Positions 20,050 to 28,882 of a stretch of 64,000 nt of DNA are shown here, one piece after another. The notes under the pieces were generated by a model. The model was given only the letters and a program-made list of their open reading frames with translations. It was not told where the DNA came from and ran no database searches. The first letter of the stretch is position 1. Each line of letters starts with the position of its first letter. Made by a program: the position numbers and the translations under genes. The DNA comes from Methanocaldococcus lauensis (lineage in GTDB: Archaea; AGJL01; Methanococci; Methanococcales; Methanocaldococcaceae): positions 620,001-684,000 of the forward strand of contig LR792634.1 in assembly GCA_902827205.1 (NCBI GenBank). Direction: 5' to 3'.

Positions 20050-20585
20050 AATAGATTAATTTTTTATATAGATCTTTATTGGATGCGTTAAATTCTCTTT
20101 TAATTCCACCAATTAATTTAGATAAATCAATTATCTTAAATCCAGTAGCATAGTAATTGTTATTCTTCTTTTCAATCTTAAATGATAAGCAAATATGCGG
20201 TGCATCATATCTAATTTTTGTCCCTTCCTCATCTTTTGACGGAGAAGCATAAAAAGTTCTTTGTGTTGAATTAATATTTTTCTCATTAAATGTTTTAATT
20301 TCAATATATACAATTCTTCCTTCACCTTCATCCTTTCCTTTATACCAAAATTCAATATCAGGATAACCTGTTGATTTTTTATTTCCAGATTGAGTTTTTG
20401 GAGTATCTGCATATCCATATTTGTTTAATACCTCCTTAACATAATTTTCAATATAATTGCCTACTTCGTTGGGTCTATTGGGAATTTTGCCCTCCTTATC
20501 TTTTATACCATTAGTCTTTTTAATTTCTTCAATAACTTCTTCACAAACTTTAATTAAATCATCAAAATTAAATAAAATTTTATAT
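20039..20585 (-). pseudogene. Type II restriction endonuclease (MjaVI-like), start lost
   Basis: The minus strand has an open frame of about 180 codons. It opens NFDDLIKVCEEVIEEIKK and includes TGYPDIEFWYKGKDE and IVYIEIKTF. The Asp in PDI and the Glu/Lys of EIK fit a PD-(D/E)xK nuclease core, which is intact. It ends LIYFKF at 20039, overlapping the methylase tail by 11 bases. No ATG, GTG or TTG exists in frame between the upstream stop (inside npdG) and the homologous body, so the natural N-terminus seems deleted. An unusual ATT start cannot be excluded. Hence the R-M pair is damaged on both sides. Confidence 0.72.
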
Positions 20586-21257
20586 TTAAATCTCCAAATT
20601 AGTAATCCTAATTCCAGTGCCTTTTGACTTGTATTTTATATTTAATCCAATTAATAATGGAGTTATTGCCTCAATTATCCTTGACTTTTCTAAATTTCCA
20701 CAATCTATTGCTCTAACACCTTCTATTTGGTTTGCTAAATTAATAACTACTTTTTTAGCTTCTTCATCATTTCCACAAACTAAAATATCACAATCTACTG
20801 GATTGTCTAAATCTTCTAAAACTGCATGGCAAACATTTTGGAATGCACTAACTACTTTACTTTCTTTTAATACATTCTGAACCATTTCAGCAACAGAACC
20901 ATCTGGTGGAAACAGTAATCTTGTTGGTTTATCACCAATAGCTGTGGCTAATGGAACTCCTATGGAAACAACAATTTTCCCCTTTAGCTCTTCTTTTAAC
21001 TGCTTTATTGTAGATAATGTATATTCATAAGGTATTGATAAAATAACAACATCACCCACTTTAGCCGCTTCTTTATTTTCTAATCCAACGATATCTGCCT
21101 CAATTCCTCTCTGCTTTAATATCTCTTTAGCTCTTTTAGCTGCTTCTTCTGCTTTTTCTTTTTTCCTTGAACCAATTATTATCTTATTGTTTTTAGCCAA
21201 CCTCAAAGCTAAACCAAATCCTTGATCTCCCGTTCCTCCTAATATTGATATTTTCAT
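20586..21257 (-). CDS. npdG: F420-dependent NADP reductase
   Basis: Transfers hydride between reduced coenzyme F420 and NADP+, supplying NADPH for biosynthesis in methanogens. The 223-residue product starts MKISILGGTGDQGFGLALRL, whose GGTGDQG is the dinucleotide-binding loop of the family, followed by IIGSRKKEKAE for the NADP phosphate. VVSAFQNVCHAVLEDLDNP lies in the F420 side. Start ATG follows GAGGTGAAAAA. Separated from rnz by only a few bases, so probably cotranscribed. Confidence 0.95.
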   Translation of the reverse strand: MKISILGGTGDQGFGLALRLAKNNKIIIGSRKKEKAEEAAKRAKEILKQRGIEADIVGLENKEAAKVGDVVILSIPYEYTLSTIKQLKEELKGKIVVSIGVPLATAIGDKPTRLLFPPDGSVAEMVQNVLKESKVVSAFQNVCHAVLEDLDNPVDCDILVCGNDEEAKKVVINLANQIEGVRAIDCGNLEKSRIIEAITPLLIGLNIKYKSKGTGIRITNLEI

Positions 21258-21261
21258 TTTT

Positions 21262-22203
21262 TCACCTCAATAAATCTTTTACATCATAACAATCTAAATC
21301 TTTGCTAATAATAATTTCAAAGTTCTCATTATACTGTTTAACATTTCTTTTATATTGGTTAAAGTATTCTTCCTTATCATACCTTGCTGAAATGTGAGTC
21401 AATATTAACGATTTTACATTTGCCAATTTGGCGATATTTACTGCATCTCCAACAGTAGAGTGCATATTTTCTTTAGCAGTTTCTTTTGCTGAATCATCAA
21501 ATGTTGCTTCGTGAATTAATACATCACATCCTAATTCATTTAAATATATCCCAAAATCTTCTAATGGGAGTGTATCTCCACTATAAGCTAAGCAAAAACC
21601 TTTTTTTGGAGGAAGTAAAACTTCTTCAGGATATACAATTTTTCCCTCAATGTTTCTAACAGGCTCTCCCTTTTTTAGTTTTTTTAAGTCAGGTCCTATT
21701 TTTATTTTAAGTTTTTTAACTTTTTCCATATTTAGGCGAGGTTTTTTAATCTCTCTAAATATATATGCATAAGAAGGGACACTATGCTTAGTAGGATAGG
21801 CAATTATCTCATAATCTTCACATTGGAGAATTTTTAATGGCTCTTTTGCTGAAATCTCATATACTTTTATTGGATATTCAATAATATGATAACCCAACTT
21901 TAAAGAACTCTCAATAACTTCTCTTAAACCTACTGGTCCATAAATATTGATTTCCTTATCTCTTCCAAAAAAACCTAAACTCTGTAATAGCCCAGGTAGT
22001 CCTAATATGTGATCTCCATGTAAATGAGTTATAAATATATGACTAATCTTCATTGGAGAAACTTCGGTAAATAGCATCTGCCTCTGTATATTTTCCCCAC
22101 AATCAAACAAAAACACTTCACTTTTAAACTTAAATGCTATACCAATATGATTTCTATTTTTAGATGGAATCGCCGCTCCAGTTCCTAAAAATATTATCTT
22201 CAT
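21262..22203 (-). CDS. rnz: Ribonuclease Z (tRNA 3' processing)
   Basis: Beta-lactamase-fold endonuclease that cuts the 3' trailer from pre-tRNA. The 313-residue protein starts MKIIFLGTGAAIPSKNRNH and has the metal motif THLHGDHILGLPGLL, then AYSGDTLPLEDF and the Asp in HEATFDDSA with HSTVGDA, and late LILTHISARY. Length is that of the short form. The ATG at 22203 is chosen over a TTG at 22215 because GGTAGAGATT would then be its ribosome site. Confidence 0.93.
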   Translation of the reverse strand: MKIIFLGTGAAIPSKNRNHIGIAFKFKSEVFLFDCGENIQRQMLFTEVSPMKISHIFITHLHGDHILGLPGLLQSLGFFGRDKEINIYGPVGLREVIESSLKLGYHIIEYPIKVYEISAKEPLKILQCEDYEIIAYPTKHSVPSYAYIFREIKKPRLNMEKVKKLKIKIGPDLKKLKKGEPVRNIEGKIVYPEEVLLPPKKGFCLAYSGDTLPLEDFGIYLNELGCDVLIHEATFDDSAKETAKENMHSTVGDAVNIAKLANVKSLILTHISARYDKEEYFNQYKRNVKQYNENFEIIISKDLDCYDVKDLLR

Positions 22204-22292
22204 AATCTCTACCAAAAACTTATTAATTATTTCATTATCACAATGGAAACAAAAAACAAGTAAAAATTAATAAAAAAGTTAAAAATTTATTA

Positions 22293-22682
22293 TTACTCTT
22301 CAAAATACTCCTCAATCACATCTTCAAATTTTAATTCATCAATCCATTTTTCCATATTGTTACACCACTCTTTTATGGTCTTCTTTATGATTTTTTTAGC
22401 TTCTTCAAAAGGAATTGCTTCATAAATAAAATAGTAACCTCCTTCTTTTATATTAACCTGCTTTCTTTTAACTAAACCTGCATTCATTAGATTTTGAACA
22501 GCTCTCTGAACAGTACTCCTATTTCTATTAATTCTTTCAGCAATTTCATTTATCTTTGAGGGTCCGTTTTTTAAAATATCAAAATATACCTTAACATCAG
22601 AGACCTTTATTCCAAATACACATGCCATTAAATTATCAAAGGTCCAAGTTGTGCATGGAGTTTTTAATAATAACTTACCCAT
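22293..22682 (-). CDS. TrmB-like HTH transcriptional regulator
   Basis: A 129-residue protein with a winged-helix domain: KVYFDILKNGPSKINEIAER, then the recognition helix NRSTVQRAVQNLMNAGLVKRK. The N-terminus contains two Cys (TPCTTWTF and MACVFG) and there is one more near the C-terminus (EWCNN), which might bind metal or sense redox. Target genes unknown. Start ATG follows AAGGTGGTATT. It lies between rnz and wecB on the same strand. Confidence 0.8.
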   Translation of the reverse strand: MGKLLLKTPCTTWTFDNLMACVFGIKVSDVKVYFDILKNGPSKINEIAERINRNRSTVQRAVQNLMNAGLVKRKQVNIKEGGYYFIYEAIPFEEAKKIIKKTIKEWCNNMEKWIDELKFEDVIEEYFEE

Positions 22683-22737
22683 AATACCACCTTAATGATT
22701 GTGACATAATTATTAACTATATTATAAATTTTACTAT

Positions 22738-23838
22738 TTATTTATTTTTGTCAATTAAAATCTTTACAATTTTTTCACCACTTTTTCCATCTCCGAATGG
22801 ATTTTCCCAATTTCTATTTTTATTGAGCATAATATTAACTGCATTAATTAATTTTTCTTTATCATCTCCTACTAAAATATTTGCTCCAACACTTAAAGTT
22901 TCTGGTCTTTCAGTGTTATCTCTTAAGGTTATACATGGGGTTTTTAAGATACATGCCTCTTCTTGAATCCCTCCACTATCTGTTAAAATCAATTTAGCAT
23001 TTTTCTCCAACATTAAGAATTCTAAGTATCCTACAGGCTCAATAATATTTATTTTTCTATTATTCTTTAATTTGTTTAGTAAATTGAATTCAACTAATCT
23101 TTTTTTAGTTCTTGGATGAATTGGAAAAATAATACTTTCATCATAAATCTTTGTTAAGTCTAAGATACCTTTTATAATATTTATTAATCTTTTTTTATTA
23201 TCAACATTTTCTGACCTATGTAAAGTTAGTAGAAAATAATTTTCATTATTTTTAAAAGAGTTAAAAAACTTTAAAACATTTTCATTTTTTTCAGCGATCT
23301 TTAAATTTTGTAATGTGGCATCTACAATAGTATTGCCAACAACAAAAATTTTATCTTCTTTAATGCCTTCATTTAATAAATTATTTTTAGCAAGTTCAGT
23401 TGGTGCAAATAGATAATCACTAATATGATCAGTTAATACTCTATTAATCTCCTCTGGCATATTTCTGTCAAAACTTCTTAATCCTGCCTCAACATGAGCA
23501 ATTTTTATATTTAATTTTGAAGCGGCTAATGCTCCAGATAAAACTGTATTTGTATCTCCTTGAACTATAACAACATTAGGTTTTTCTTTTAAAAGAACTC
23601 TTTCAACTTTAATTAACATTTTCCCTGTCTGCTCTCCGTGAGTTCCTGAACCTATACCCAAATTATATTTTGGTTTTGGTAAATTTAACTCATCAAAAAA
23701 TATTTTATCCATATTTTCAGAATAATGCTGATTAGTATGTATTATATTCCAATCTATGTTAGTTTTTTCTAAAACTCTAATTATTGGTGAGAGCTTTATA
23801 ATCTCTGGCCTTGTCCCTAATACTATCGTGAATTTCAT
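22738..23838 (-). CDS. wecB: UDP-N-acetylglucosamine 2-epimerase
   Basis: Non-hydrolysing epimerase that makes UDP-ManNAc from UDP-GlcNAc, the first step to UDP-ManNAcA for surface glycans, including those on archaellins and pilins in this order. The 366-residue protein starts MKFTIVLGTRPEIIKLSPI. It has VQGDTNTVLSGALAA, HVEAGLRSFDRNMPEEINR, LTLHRSENVD and LTDSGGIQEEACIL, all characteristic. The start ATG 23838 follows GGATGATAAT. The pilin genes follow on the other side of the promoter region. Confidence 0.95.
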   Translation of the reverse strand: MKFTIVLGTRPEIIKLSPIIRVLEKTNIDWNIIHTNQHYSENMDKIFFDELNLPKPKYNLGIGSGTHGEQTGKMLIKVERVLLKEKPNVVIVQGDTNTVLSGALAASKLNIKIAHVEAGLRSFDRNMPEEINRVLTDHISDYLFAPTELAKNNLLNEGIKEDKIFVVGNTIVDATLQNLKIAEKNENVLKFFNSFKNNENYFLLTLHRSENVDNKKRLINIIKGILDLTKIYDESIIFPIHPRTKKRLVEFNLLNKLKNNRKINIIEPVGYLEFLMLEKNAKLILTDSGGIQEEACILKTPCITLRDNTERPETLSVGANILVGDDKEKLINAVNIMLNKNRNWENPFGDGKSGEKIVKILIDKNK

Positions 23839-24056
23839 ATTATCATCCAAATAATTAAGTTAATTATCTACAATTTACAGAGTATATACAAACTTTCTAT
23901 TTTTATTTTTTTACACATACAGATATATTTTTATTTGTTAATATATTTTAAAAAATTAACACTAAGTAATAATATTTTTAAAAAAATCGTAAAATTTATA
24001 TATAATTTTAAATGTAATATAAAGCATAAGTAATATAATATTTATAATAATCATAT

Positions 24057-24298
24057 AATTTAATAATATATAAACTAATCTTTAATATTCGATGATGGTC
24101 TCCCGTAATGGGACACCTGAGGGAAAAGGTAGAGGTGGGAAAATGGTAGATTGGTTGAAGAGTAAAAAAGCTATGTCTCCAATATTAGCTTTATTAATCG
24201 TGTTAGGAGTTACAATTGTTGTCGGAGCTGTATTTTACGCATGGGGTAGCGGAATGTTTGAAAGTTCTCAAGAAAAAACTAAATCGGCAATGGAAGGA
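24057..24298 (+). repeat. Duplicated promoter-leader-pilin N-terminus cassette, copy 1
   Basis: About 240 bases, from AATTTAATAATATATAAAC through the leader and the first ~50 codons of the pilin gene, recur 1368 bases downstream with only about four substitutions. Two of these flank the ribosome site (GGTGGGAAA against GGTGAGAAG). Identity ends abruptly after codon ~52, and the rest of the two proteins is unrelated at a glance. The unit therefore behaves as a conserved expression-and-export module with a variable cargo part. Confidence 0.9.
24097..24117 (+). promoter_or_regulatory. 5' leader hairpin of pilin gene 1
   Basis: The leader folds as GGT-C-TCCC, loop GTAAT, GGGA-C-ACC: seven pairs with one C-C mismatch. 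The TATA-like AATATATAAAC at 24065-24075 is about 25 bases upstream of 24097, so the hairpin would lie at or near the 5' end of the mRNA. A purine-rich stretch GAGGGAAAAGGTAGAGGTG follows up to the start codon. Likely roles are mRNA stability or translational control of an abundant surface protein. Identical in copy 2. Confidence 0.6.
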
Positions 24299-25195
24299 CA
24301 GGCAGCAACAATGTCAAATGATGTTATTCCATACTATGTTAGAGTTGGAGTCGTAGGACATGATGAAAGTCCAGCAACATTTGAGTATGTTTCAACTGGT
24401 GTTGATGCAGATAATGATAAAACAATAAAATATGGAGAACCATATAAGCCAGACAAATATACCAAATGTCTAAAAGATGAAAGAGTTATATTTGAAATTC
24501 CGATTTATATTAGGAATAATGCACAAGATAAAACATTAAAAGGAGTTACTGCAAAAGTCCTTGGACTTTCAGGGCATTTATGGTGGGCACTCCATTTGAA
24601 ATATGATGAAGCTAATGACCAATATGTATTATTAAAAGGAGACGATTCAACATTCACAGGATATATTGGTTATGCATCTGCAGATGAGAATAATGCAGGA
24701 TTTACTTACGTATTTACAACTAGCTCCTATGCTGTAAATATATCAAGCTCTGCAAGTGGATATAAGTGGAATGGAACTGATTTAATATCAACAACTGGAG
24801 AAGATATAGAGTATTCTACAATAAAAGCAAAGAGTTTATTTGCAGATTATACTTCAAGCCCATTAAAATTAATAAGTGCTGATGGTACTAATTACTATTT
24901 AGTTGCTATAAATTCAAGTGGAGATAAATGGTATATGGCTACAAGCAAGGCATTCTTTAGAGGAACAGAAGGATATAATGATTGTAAGTTATTGTTCAAC
25001 AATCCAACATACAACATTGGAGATATTCCTCCAAACAGTGTAAAAGTAGCAAACACATACATAGCATTTGGTTACATAACCTCAGAATATTTACCAGATA
25101 TTGATGAAATAAGCATTAGAATCCAGGACAGCGAAGGGACATTAACTAAGACAATCCCATTGAAATTCCACATTGAAGACCCAGAGTGGTCATAA
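24143..25195 (+). CDS. Large type IV pilin-like surface protein 1
   Basis: A 350-residue protein. I chose ATG at 24143 (MVDWLKSKKAMSP) with GGTGGGAAA upstream; a longer frame from 24092 would translate the hairpin leader. After the short basic leader comes a 25-residue hydrophobic helix ILALLIVLGVTIVVGAVFYA, matching the archaeal type IV pilin N-terminal domain. The rest is a secreted Ser/Thr/Tyr-rich domain. Cleavage by a class III signal peptidase is likely; a candidate peptidase is encoded at 26590-27357. It is much larger than usual archaeal pilins (about 70-150 aa), so it may be a major surface filament or an adhesin. Confidence 0.78.
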   Translation: MVDWLKSKKAMSPILALLIVLGVTIVVGAVFYAWGSGMFESSQEKTKSAMEGQAATMSNDVIPYYVRVGVVGHDESPATFEYVSTGVDADNDKTIKYGEPYKPDKYTKCLKDERVIFEIPIYIRNNAQDKTLKGVTAKVLGLSGHLWWALHLKYDEANDQYVLLKGDDSTFTGYIGYASADENNAGFTYVFTTSSYAVNISSSASGYKWNGTDLISTTGEDIEYSTIKAKSLFADYTSSPLKLISADGTNYYLVAINSSGDKWYMATSKAFFRGTEGYNDCKLLFNNPTYNIGDIPPNSVKVANTYIAFGYITSEYLPDIDEISIRIQDSEGTLTKTIPLKFHIEDPEWS

Positions 25196-25424
25196 ATTCT
25201 TTCTTTTTTTATTTTTTATTCACTACATATACCCACATATTTAAATTCTAAAATAATAATTTCTTTTATTTTTTCAAAAATAAAATTTATGAGAAATATT
25301 TAATTCATTCATAAAAATTCATATTATAAATTTTATTTTCATATTTAAAGTTTTCTAAATAACTCATAAAGAAAACTTTATATAGTATAATATGAATTAT
25401 ACATACATAATTCACATTAAAGAA

Positions 25425-25666
25425 AATTTAATAATATATAAACTAATCTTTAATATTCGATGATGGTCTCCCGTAATGGGACACCTGAGGGAAAAGGTAG
25501 AGGTGAGAAGATGGTAGATTGGTTAAAGAGTAAAAAAGCTATGTCTCCAATATTAGCTTTATTAATCGTGTTAGGAGTTACAATTGTTGTCGGAGCTGTA
25601 TTTTACGCATGGGGTAGCGGAATGTTTGAAAGTTCTCAAGAAAAAACTAAATCGGCATTGGAAGGA
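25425..25666 (+). repeat. Duplicated promoter-leader-pilin N-terminus cassette, copy 2
   Basis: Second copy of the cassette at 24057-24298, offset exactly 1368 bases. The TATA-like region, hairpin leader, ribosome site and the codons for MVDWLKSKKAMSPILALLI are all kept. Divergence starts after TKSALEG. The near identity, including synonymous sites, means recent duplication or ongoing gene conversion. Confidence 0.9.
25465..25485 (+). promoter_or_regulatory. 5' leader hairpin of pilin gene 2
   Basis: Same sequence and fold as the hairpin at 24097-24117: GGT-C-TCCC, GTAAT loop, GGGA-C-ACC. The distance to the start codon at 25511 is also the same. Confidence 0.6.
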
Positions 25667-26551
25667 ACAACATCTACAATTGCTTACGATGCTGGAGCAA
25701 TAGGAGTATCTGTTCCAAAAGAGATAGATGTTGAGGGGGACTTAGATTTAGGTGATACTTTACAAAGTTCATGGGGTGATTATCCTGGTGCTTCCAAATA
25801 TGTATTAAACGCTTTAGCGAAAGATAGTAATTGGGGGACACTATATGATGAAAGAATTATAGTCCCAGTACCAATAACAATTGAAAATTACTACGATTCA
25901 GCACTAACAAATGTTAAAATACAAACCGAAGGCGCTAAGGAAATTGCTGCATTACAATTAAAGAAGACCACAATAACAGATGCAGCAGGAAATAGTTATG
26001 ATGCTTATGTATTATGCGATAAAGATGGAAATGAATTTACTGGAATTATAAATAGAACTGGAATATATCCTGGAGCTACTTGGGTTGGTGATGATGGTAA
26101 AAACTACAGTAGTATAAAATATATATTTGCTTTGCCATCAGTTACAAAAATCAATGCAATAATTGATAGTAAAGATTTATCTGTAACTGATGCAAAGGAA
26201 TGGGGAGATTCAACACACAGACAATCTATGAGATTATACGCAGGAGGATTTAACAACTTCTACTATGCATGTGCTGTAAATGGAACAAAATTCATAGGTT
26301 GGAATACAGGATGGGCTTTTAATAAATACAATAACCCAACAGATGCATACTTCTTTACAAACGAATACAATGTAGGAACATTACAACCAGGACAAAAAGT
26401 AACTAAAGAAATATTCTTCCTATTTGGAGCATCAATGGGCTTTAAGATTGGAGAGGATATGGAAGAAACTGTTAATATCCCAGTAAAAGTTGTCTCTGAT
26501 GAAGGTGTCTATAAGCAGGTAGATGTTAAGATCACACTCCACGATAGATAA
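25511..26551 (+). CDS. Large type IV pilin-like surface protein 2
   Basis: A 346-residue paralogue of the preceding protein in its first ~52 residues only: basic leader, hydrophobic helix ILALLIVLGVTIVVGAVFYA, then WGSGMFESSQEKTKSA. The mature domain differs, with an Asp-rich start VDGEGDL-like stretch and many aromatic residues. ATG at 25511 follows AGAGGTGAGAAG. About 315 AT-rich bases separate the two genes, with their own promoter inside the duplicated cassette, so the two can be expressed separately. Confidence 0.78.
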   Translation: MVDWLKSKKAMSPILALLIVLGVTIVVGAVFYAWGSGMFESSQEKTKSALEGTTSTIAYDAGAIGVSVPKEIDVEGDLDLGDTLQSSWGDYPGASKYVLNALAKDSNWGTLYDERIIVPVPITIENYYDSALTNVKIQTEGAKEIAALQLKKTTITDAAGNSYDAYVLCDKDGNEFTGIINRTGIYPGATWVGDDGKNYSSIKYIFALPSVTKINAIIDSKDLSVTDAKEWGDSTHRQSMRLYAGGFNNFYYACAVNGTKFIGWNTGWAFNKYNNPTDAYFFTNEYNVGTLQPGQKVTKEIFFLFGASMGFKIGEDMEETVNIPVKVVSDEGVYKQVDVKITLHDR

Positions 26552-26589
26552 ATCCCCTAATTTTTCTTTTTTCCTTTTATCTTAAACAT

Positions 26590-27357
26590 TTAAAAATGTA
26601 ATTTAACGATTAATTCTATTATTTTAAAGATTATTGGAAACGGATATATTATATACAGAACATAAGAAAGGAAAATAAAAACCAAAAAGGGGAGTTGTGG
26701 GGTAACCCAAACTTTTCCTTTGTATTTATTTTTGCCATTTTCTATTTCTCCATTTATTTTAGGAATTAATGAAAGATTTTCATCATCTCCCATAATACTT
26801 TCAAATTTTCTAACATCTTTAATATCTTTTTTTAAAGCTATAAACAACAATGGAAAATTTTTTAATTTCATCCTTTTGTAGTTTTTATTTTTTATGTTTA
26901 TTAATAATATAATTATACAATAAGGAATAACAAACAATATTGCATTTAAAAAAATAATAAATGTAAAAAACATCCCTTTTAAATAACTCAACCCTATCAA
27001 AAATTTACAATCCCCTCCCCCCATAAAATTAGTGTAATATAAAAAAACCCCAACTAAATAAAATAATAAAAAAGATAATGCAAAATACGATTTAAACAAA
27101 ATAAATGATAACAAAAATAATAATATCCCGATATAAAAAAATCTATTAAGTTCTTCATATTTAACTGATAAGGTAATAAATGAAATAGCAAAAACCTCAA
27201 TAAAAAAGAGTAATAAATTTTTACTATATATAGCATGGACAATAACCCCTATCCAAAGTAAAGATAGCCATAAAAAATCACCAACTTCTCTTTTTTTCCA
27301 ATCCTCTATTGCTCCATACATTGAACAAATCAACCCATATAAATAACCTAAATCCAT
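26590..27357 (-). CDS. Prepilin peptidase (A24 aspartic protease, EppA-like)
   Basis: Membrane protease that removes class III signal peptides from pilins. The 255-residue protein has about six membrane helices. The two catalytic Asp are placed as in the family: the first in YGAIEDWKKREVGDFLW just after the first helix, the second in MGGGDCKFLIGL, the GxGD-type motif. A long cytoplasmic loop is present before the last helix. It is the last gene of the pilus operon (minus) and lies tail to tail with pilin gene 2. I cannot say whether it acts on pilins only or also on archaellins. Confidence 0.85.
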   Translation of the reverse strand: MDLGYLYGLICSMYGAIEDWKKREVGDFLWLSLLWIGVIVHAIYSKNLLLFFIEVFAISFITLSVKYEELNRFFYIGILLFLLSFILFKSYFALSFLLFYLVGVFLYYTNFMGGGDCKFLIGLSYLKGMFFTFIIFLNAILFVIPYCIIILLINIKNKNYKRMKLKNFPLLFIALKKDIKDVRKFESIMGDDENLSLIPKINGEIENGKNKYKGKVWVTPQLPFLVFIFLSYVLYIIYPFPIIFKIIELIVKLHF

Positions 27358-27371
27358 TATCTCACCAAATT

Positions 27372-28529
27372 TTAATTAATATTCCAACTTTGATATTCAA
27401 ACAAATTGTTTAAAGATGAATAGAACATTGTAGGATTTATAATATAGATATCTGCTAAAACTAATCCTTTTGAAGAACTACCTTTTTGTGGACTAAAAAT
27501 TGATATATTGTGATTAAAGTCCTCAGCATGTAAAGAAACATAAATCATTGATGAATTACCATATAAAGCATTAAAATAATTATTTTTACAAGATTCATTG
27601 ATAATAATATAAGAGTTATCAGTAAAGTTAGTTATACTTTTATTTAAACGATAAATAAAAATCATATCTGAATAGTTATTTAGAAGCTCAATATAAATAT
27701 GTGAAATAGTGTCATTAAAGACATAATTATTGCTCTCATTAACTATAGTAGTATAATTTTTATAGGAACTTTTAACATACAAATATCCAAAGAAGCTTCC
27801 ATTTATTGATATGTTTATATATGTTTTATTTTCATAAACATTATAGTATCCGCTTGTATTAATAAAAGAGACATTTTCCATTAATGAGTTATTAATAATA
27901 TCTTTTGCTAAAATGAATATGATAAAATTTCCTTCTTTTGATATGTTTGTTGTATAATAATATAAGGTTATTTTATAGGAGGAATTATTGTATATTGTTT
28001 TATTAATCAACAGATTCCCAAATTTATCATAAACAAATACTTCAACATAATTACCACTACTAACATTAATACTATCAGCAATTGAGCTATTTTCATTAAC
28101 AATCAATGAAATATTTTCGTTAAATGCAGCGTTTGAGATATTTAGAGTTCCGTTAAATATTCCTCCAAATCCATGATTTGATATGTTGTAGGAGAATATA
28201 TTGTTGTATAAAGAAAAATTAAATGTTAAATTTTTTGCTTCATATTGTATATTTGAAAATTCAATTTTTTTATAATCAATTTCGATACCTTCATCTTTAT
28301 AACTATTTTTTAATATATTCAAATTGTTGTTTAAATCTGAATTTGAAATTAAAGAATTTATTAAACATTCTTCAATAGAGTTCTTAACATCTTTCATTTT
28401 AAATACAGATAAATAATAGTTATCAGAAGTATTTACATTAAAACCGAGTAAGAAAAATAATATTAATCCGATAGCCAAAATAACCCCACCTATAATAAAA
28501 AACTGCCCTTTTTTATTCATCTCCACCAT
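27372..28529 (-). CDS. Secreted pilin-like protein (385 aa) of the pilus operon
   Basis: N-terminus MVEMNKKGQFFIIGG, then VILAIGLILFFLLGF: a short basic leader ending KKG followed by a hydrophobic helix, as in type IV pilins. The rest (about 350 residues) is Asn/Ile/Tyr-rich with many N-x-S/T sequons, consistent with an exported glycosylated domain. No known domain recognised. The start overlaps the end of the preceding gene by 13 bases; ATG at 28520 is an alternative. Confidence 0.7.
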   Translation of the reverse strand: MVEMNKKGQFFIIGGVILAIGLILFFLLGFNVNTSDNYYLSVFKMKDVKNSIEECLINSLISNSDLNNNLNILKNSYKDEGIEIDYKKIEFSNIQYEAKNLTFNFSLYNNIFSYNISNHGFGGIFNGTLNISNAAFNENISLIVNENSSIADSINVSSGNYVEVFVYDKFGNLLINKTIYNNSSYKITLYYYTTNISKEGNFIIFILAKDIINNSLMENVSFINTSGYYNVYENKTYINISINGSFFGYLYVKSSYKNYTTIVNESNNYVFNDTISHIYIELLNNYSDMIFIYRLNKSITNFTDNSYIIINESCKNNYFNALYGNSSMIYVSLHAEDFNHNISIFSPQKGSSSKGLVLADIYIINPTMFYSSLNNLFEYQSWNIN

Positions 28530-28882
28530 AGTATCAACCTTAGTTTATAAAAATTTACTGAAGAGTTATTTTCAAATATAAAATTTCTTTCAACAACAAC
28601 TCCACTCTTAGCATCAGAGTAAATTAGATTCCCATTCTTATAAATTTCAAATCCACAACCTACATTACTTGGTAGTTTTATCTTCTCATAGAGAGAAGAT
28701 ATGTTTTTAAAATCGCTCTCTTCAATATGTGTAGAGAATAATGAATTATAACCAATAAACTCTAAGGATAAATTATAATTAAAATTTTGGGAAGCTACCA
28801 AATAAGAAAAAATTAATATTATTATAACACTTGCAAATACTGCCTCTAAAATCCTAATAAACCCTTTATTGTTAAATATCAT
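28517..28882 (-). CDS. Minor pilin-like protein (121 aa)
   Basis: Begins MIFNNKGFIRILEAVFASVI and continues IILIFSYLVA. The Gly-Phe junction after Lys and the Glu six residues later are like the pilin cleavage site and the conserved Glu of type IV pilins. The outer part has two Cys (one in GCGFEIY). Overlaps both neighbours by a few bases, as expected for a tightly packed operon. Probably a minor pilin or pseudopilin. Confidence 0.7.
   Translation of the reverse strand: MIFNNKGFIRILEAVFASVIIILIFSYLVASQNFNYNLSLEFIGYNSLFSTHIEESDFKNISSLYEKIKLPSNVGCGFEIYKNGNLIYSDAKSGVVVERNFIFENNSSVNFYKLRLILWWR

Noticed and set aside
20131-20418. 95-residue minus-strand frame as a gene
   Set aside because: It is out of frame with the endonuclease reading, which has PD...EIK motifs and overlaps the same bases.
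24097-24117. Pilin leader hairpin as a SECIS element
   Set aside because: It has a CCC/GGG inner stem like the SECIS elements but lacks GAA opposite A, lies in a 5' leader, and the pilin genes have no in-frame UGA.
24092-24142. Longer N-terminus of the pilins starting MMVSRNGTPEG
   Set aside because: It would translate the hairpin leader and ribosome site. The shorter start gives a normal class III leader, and the leader is conserved as RNA.
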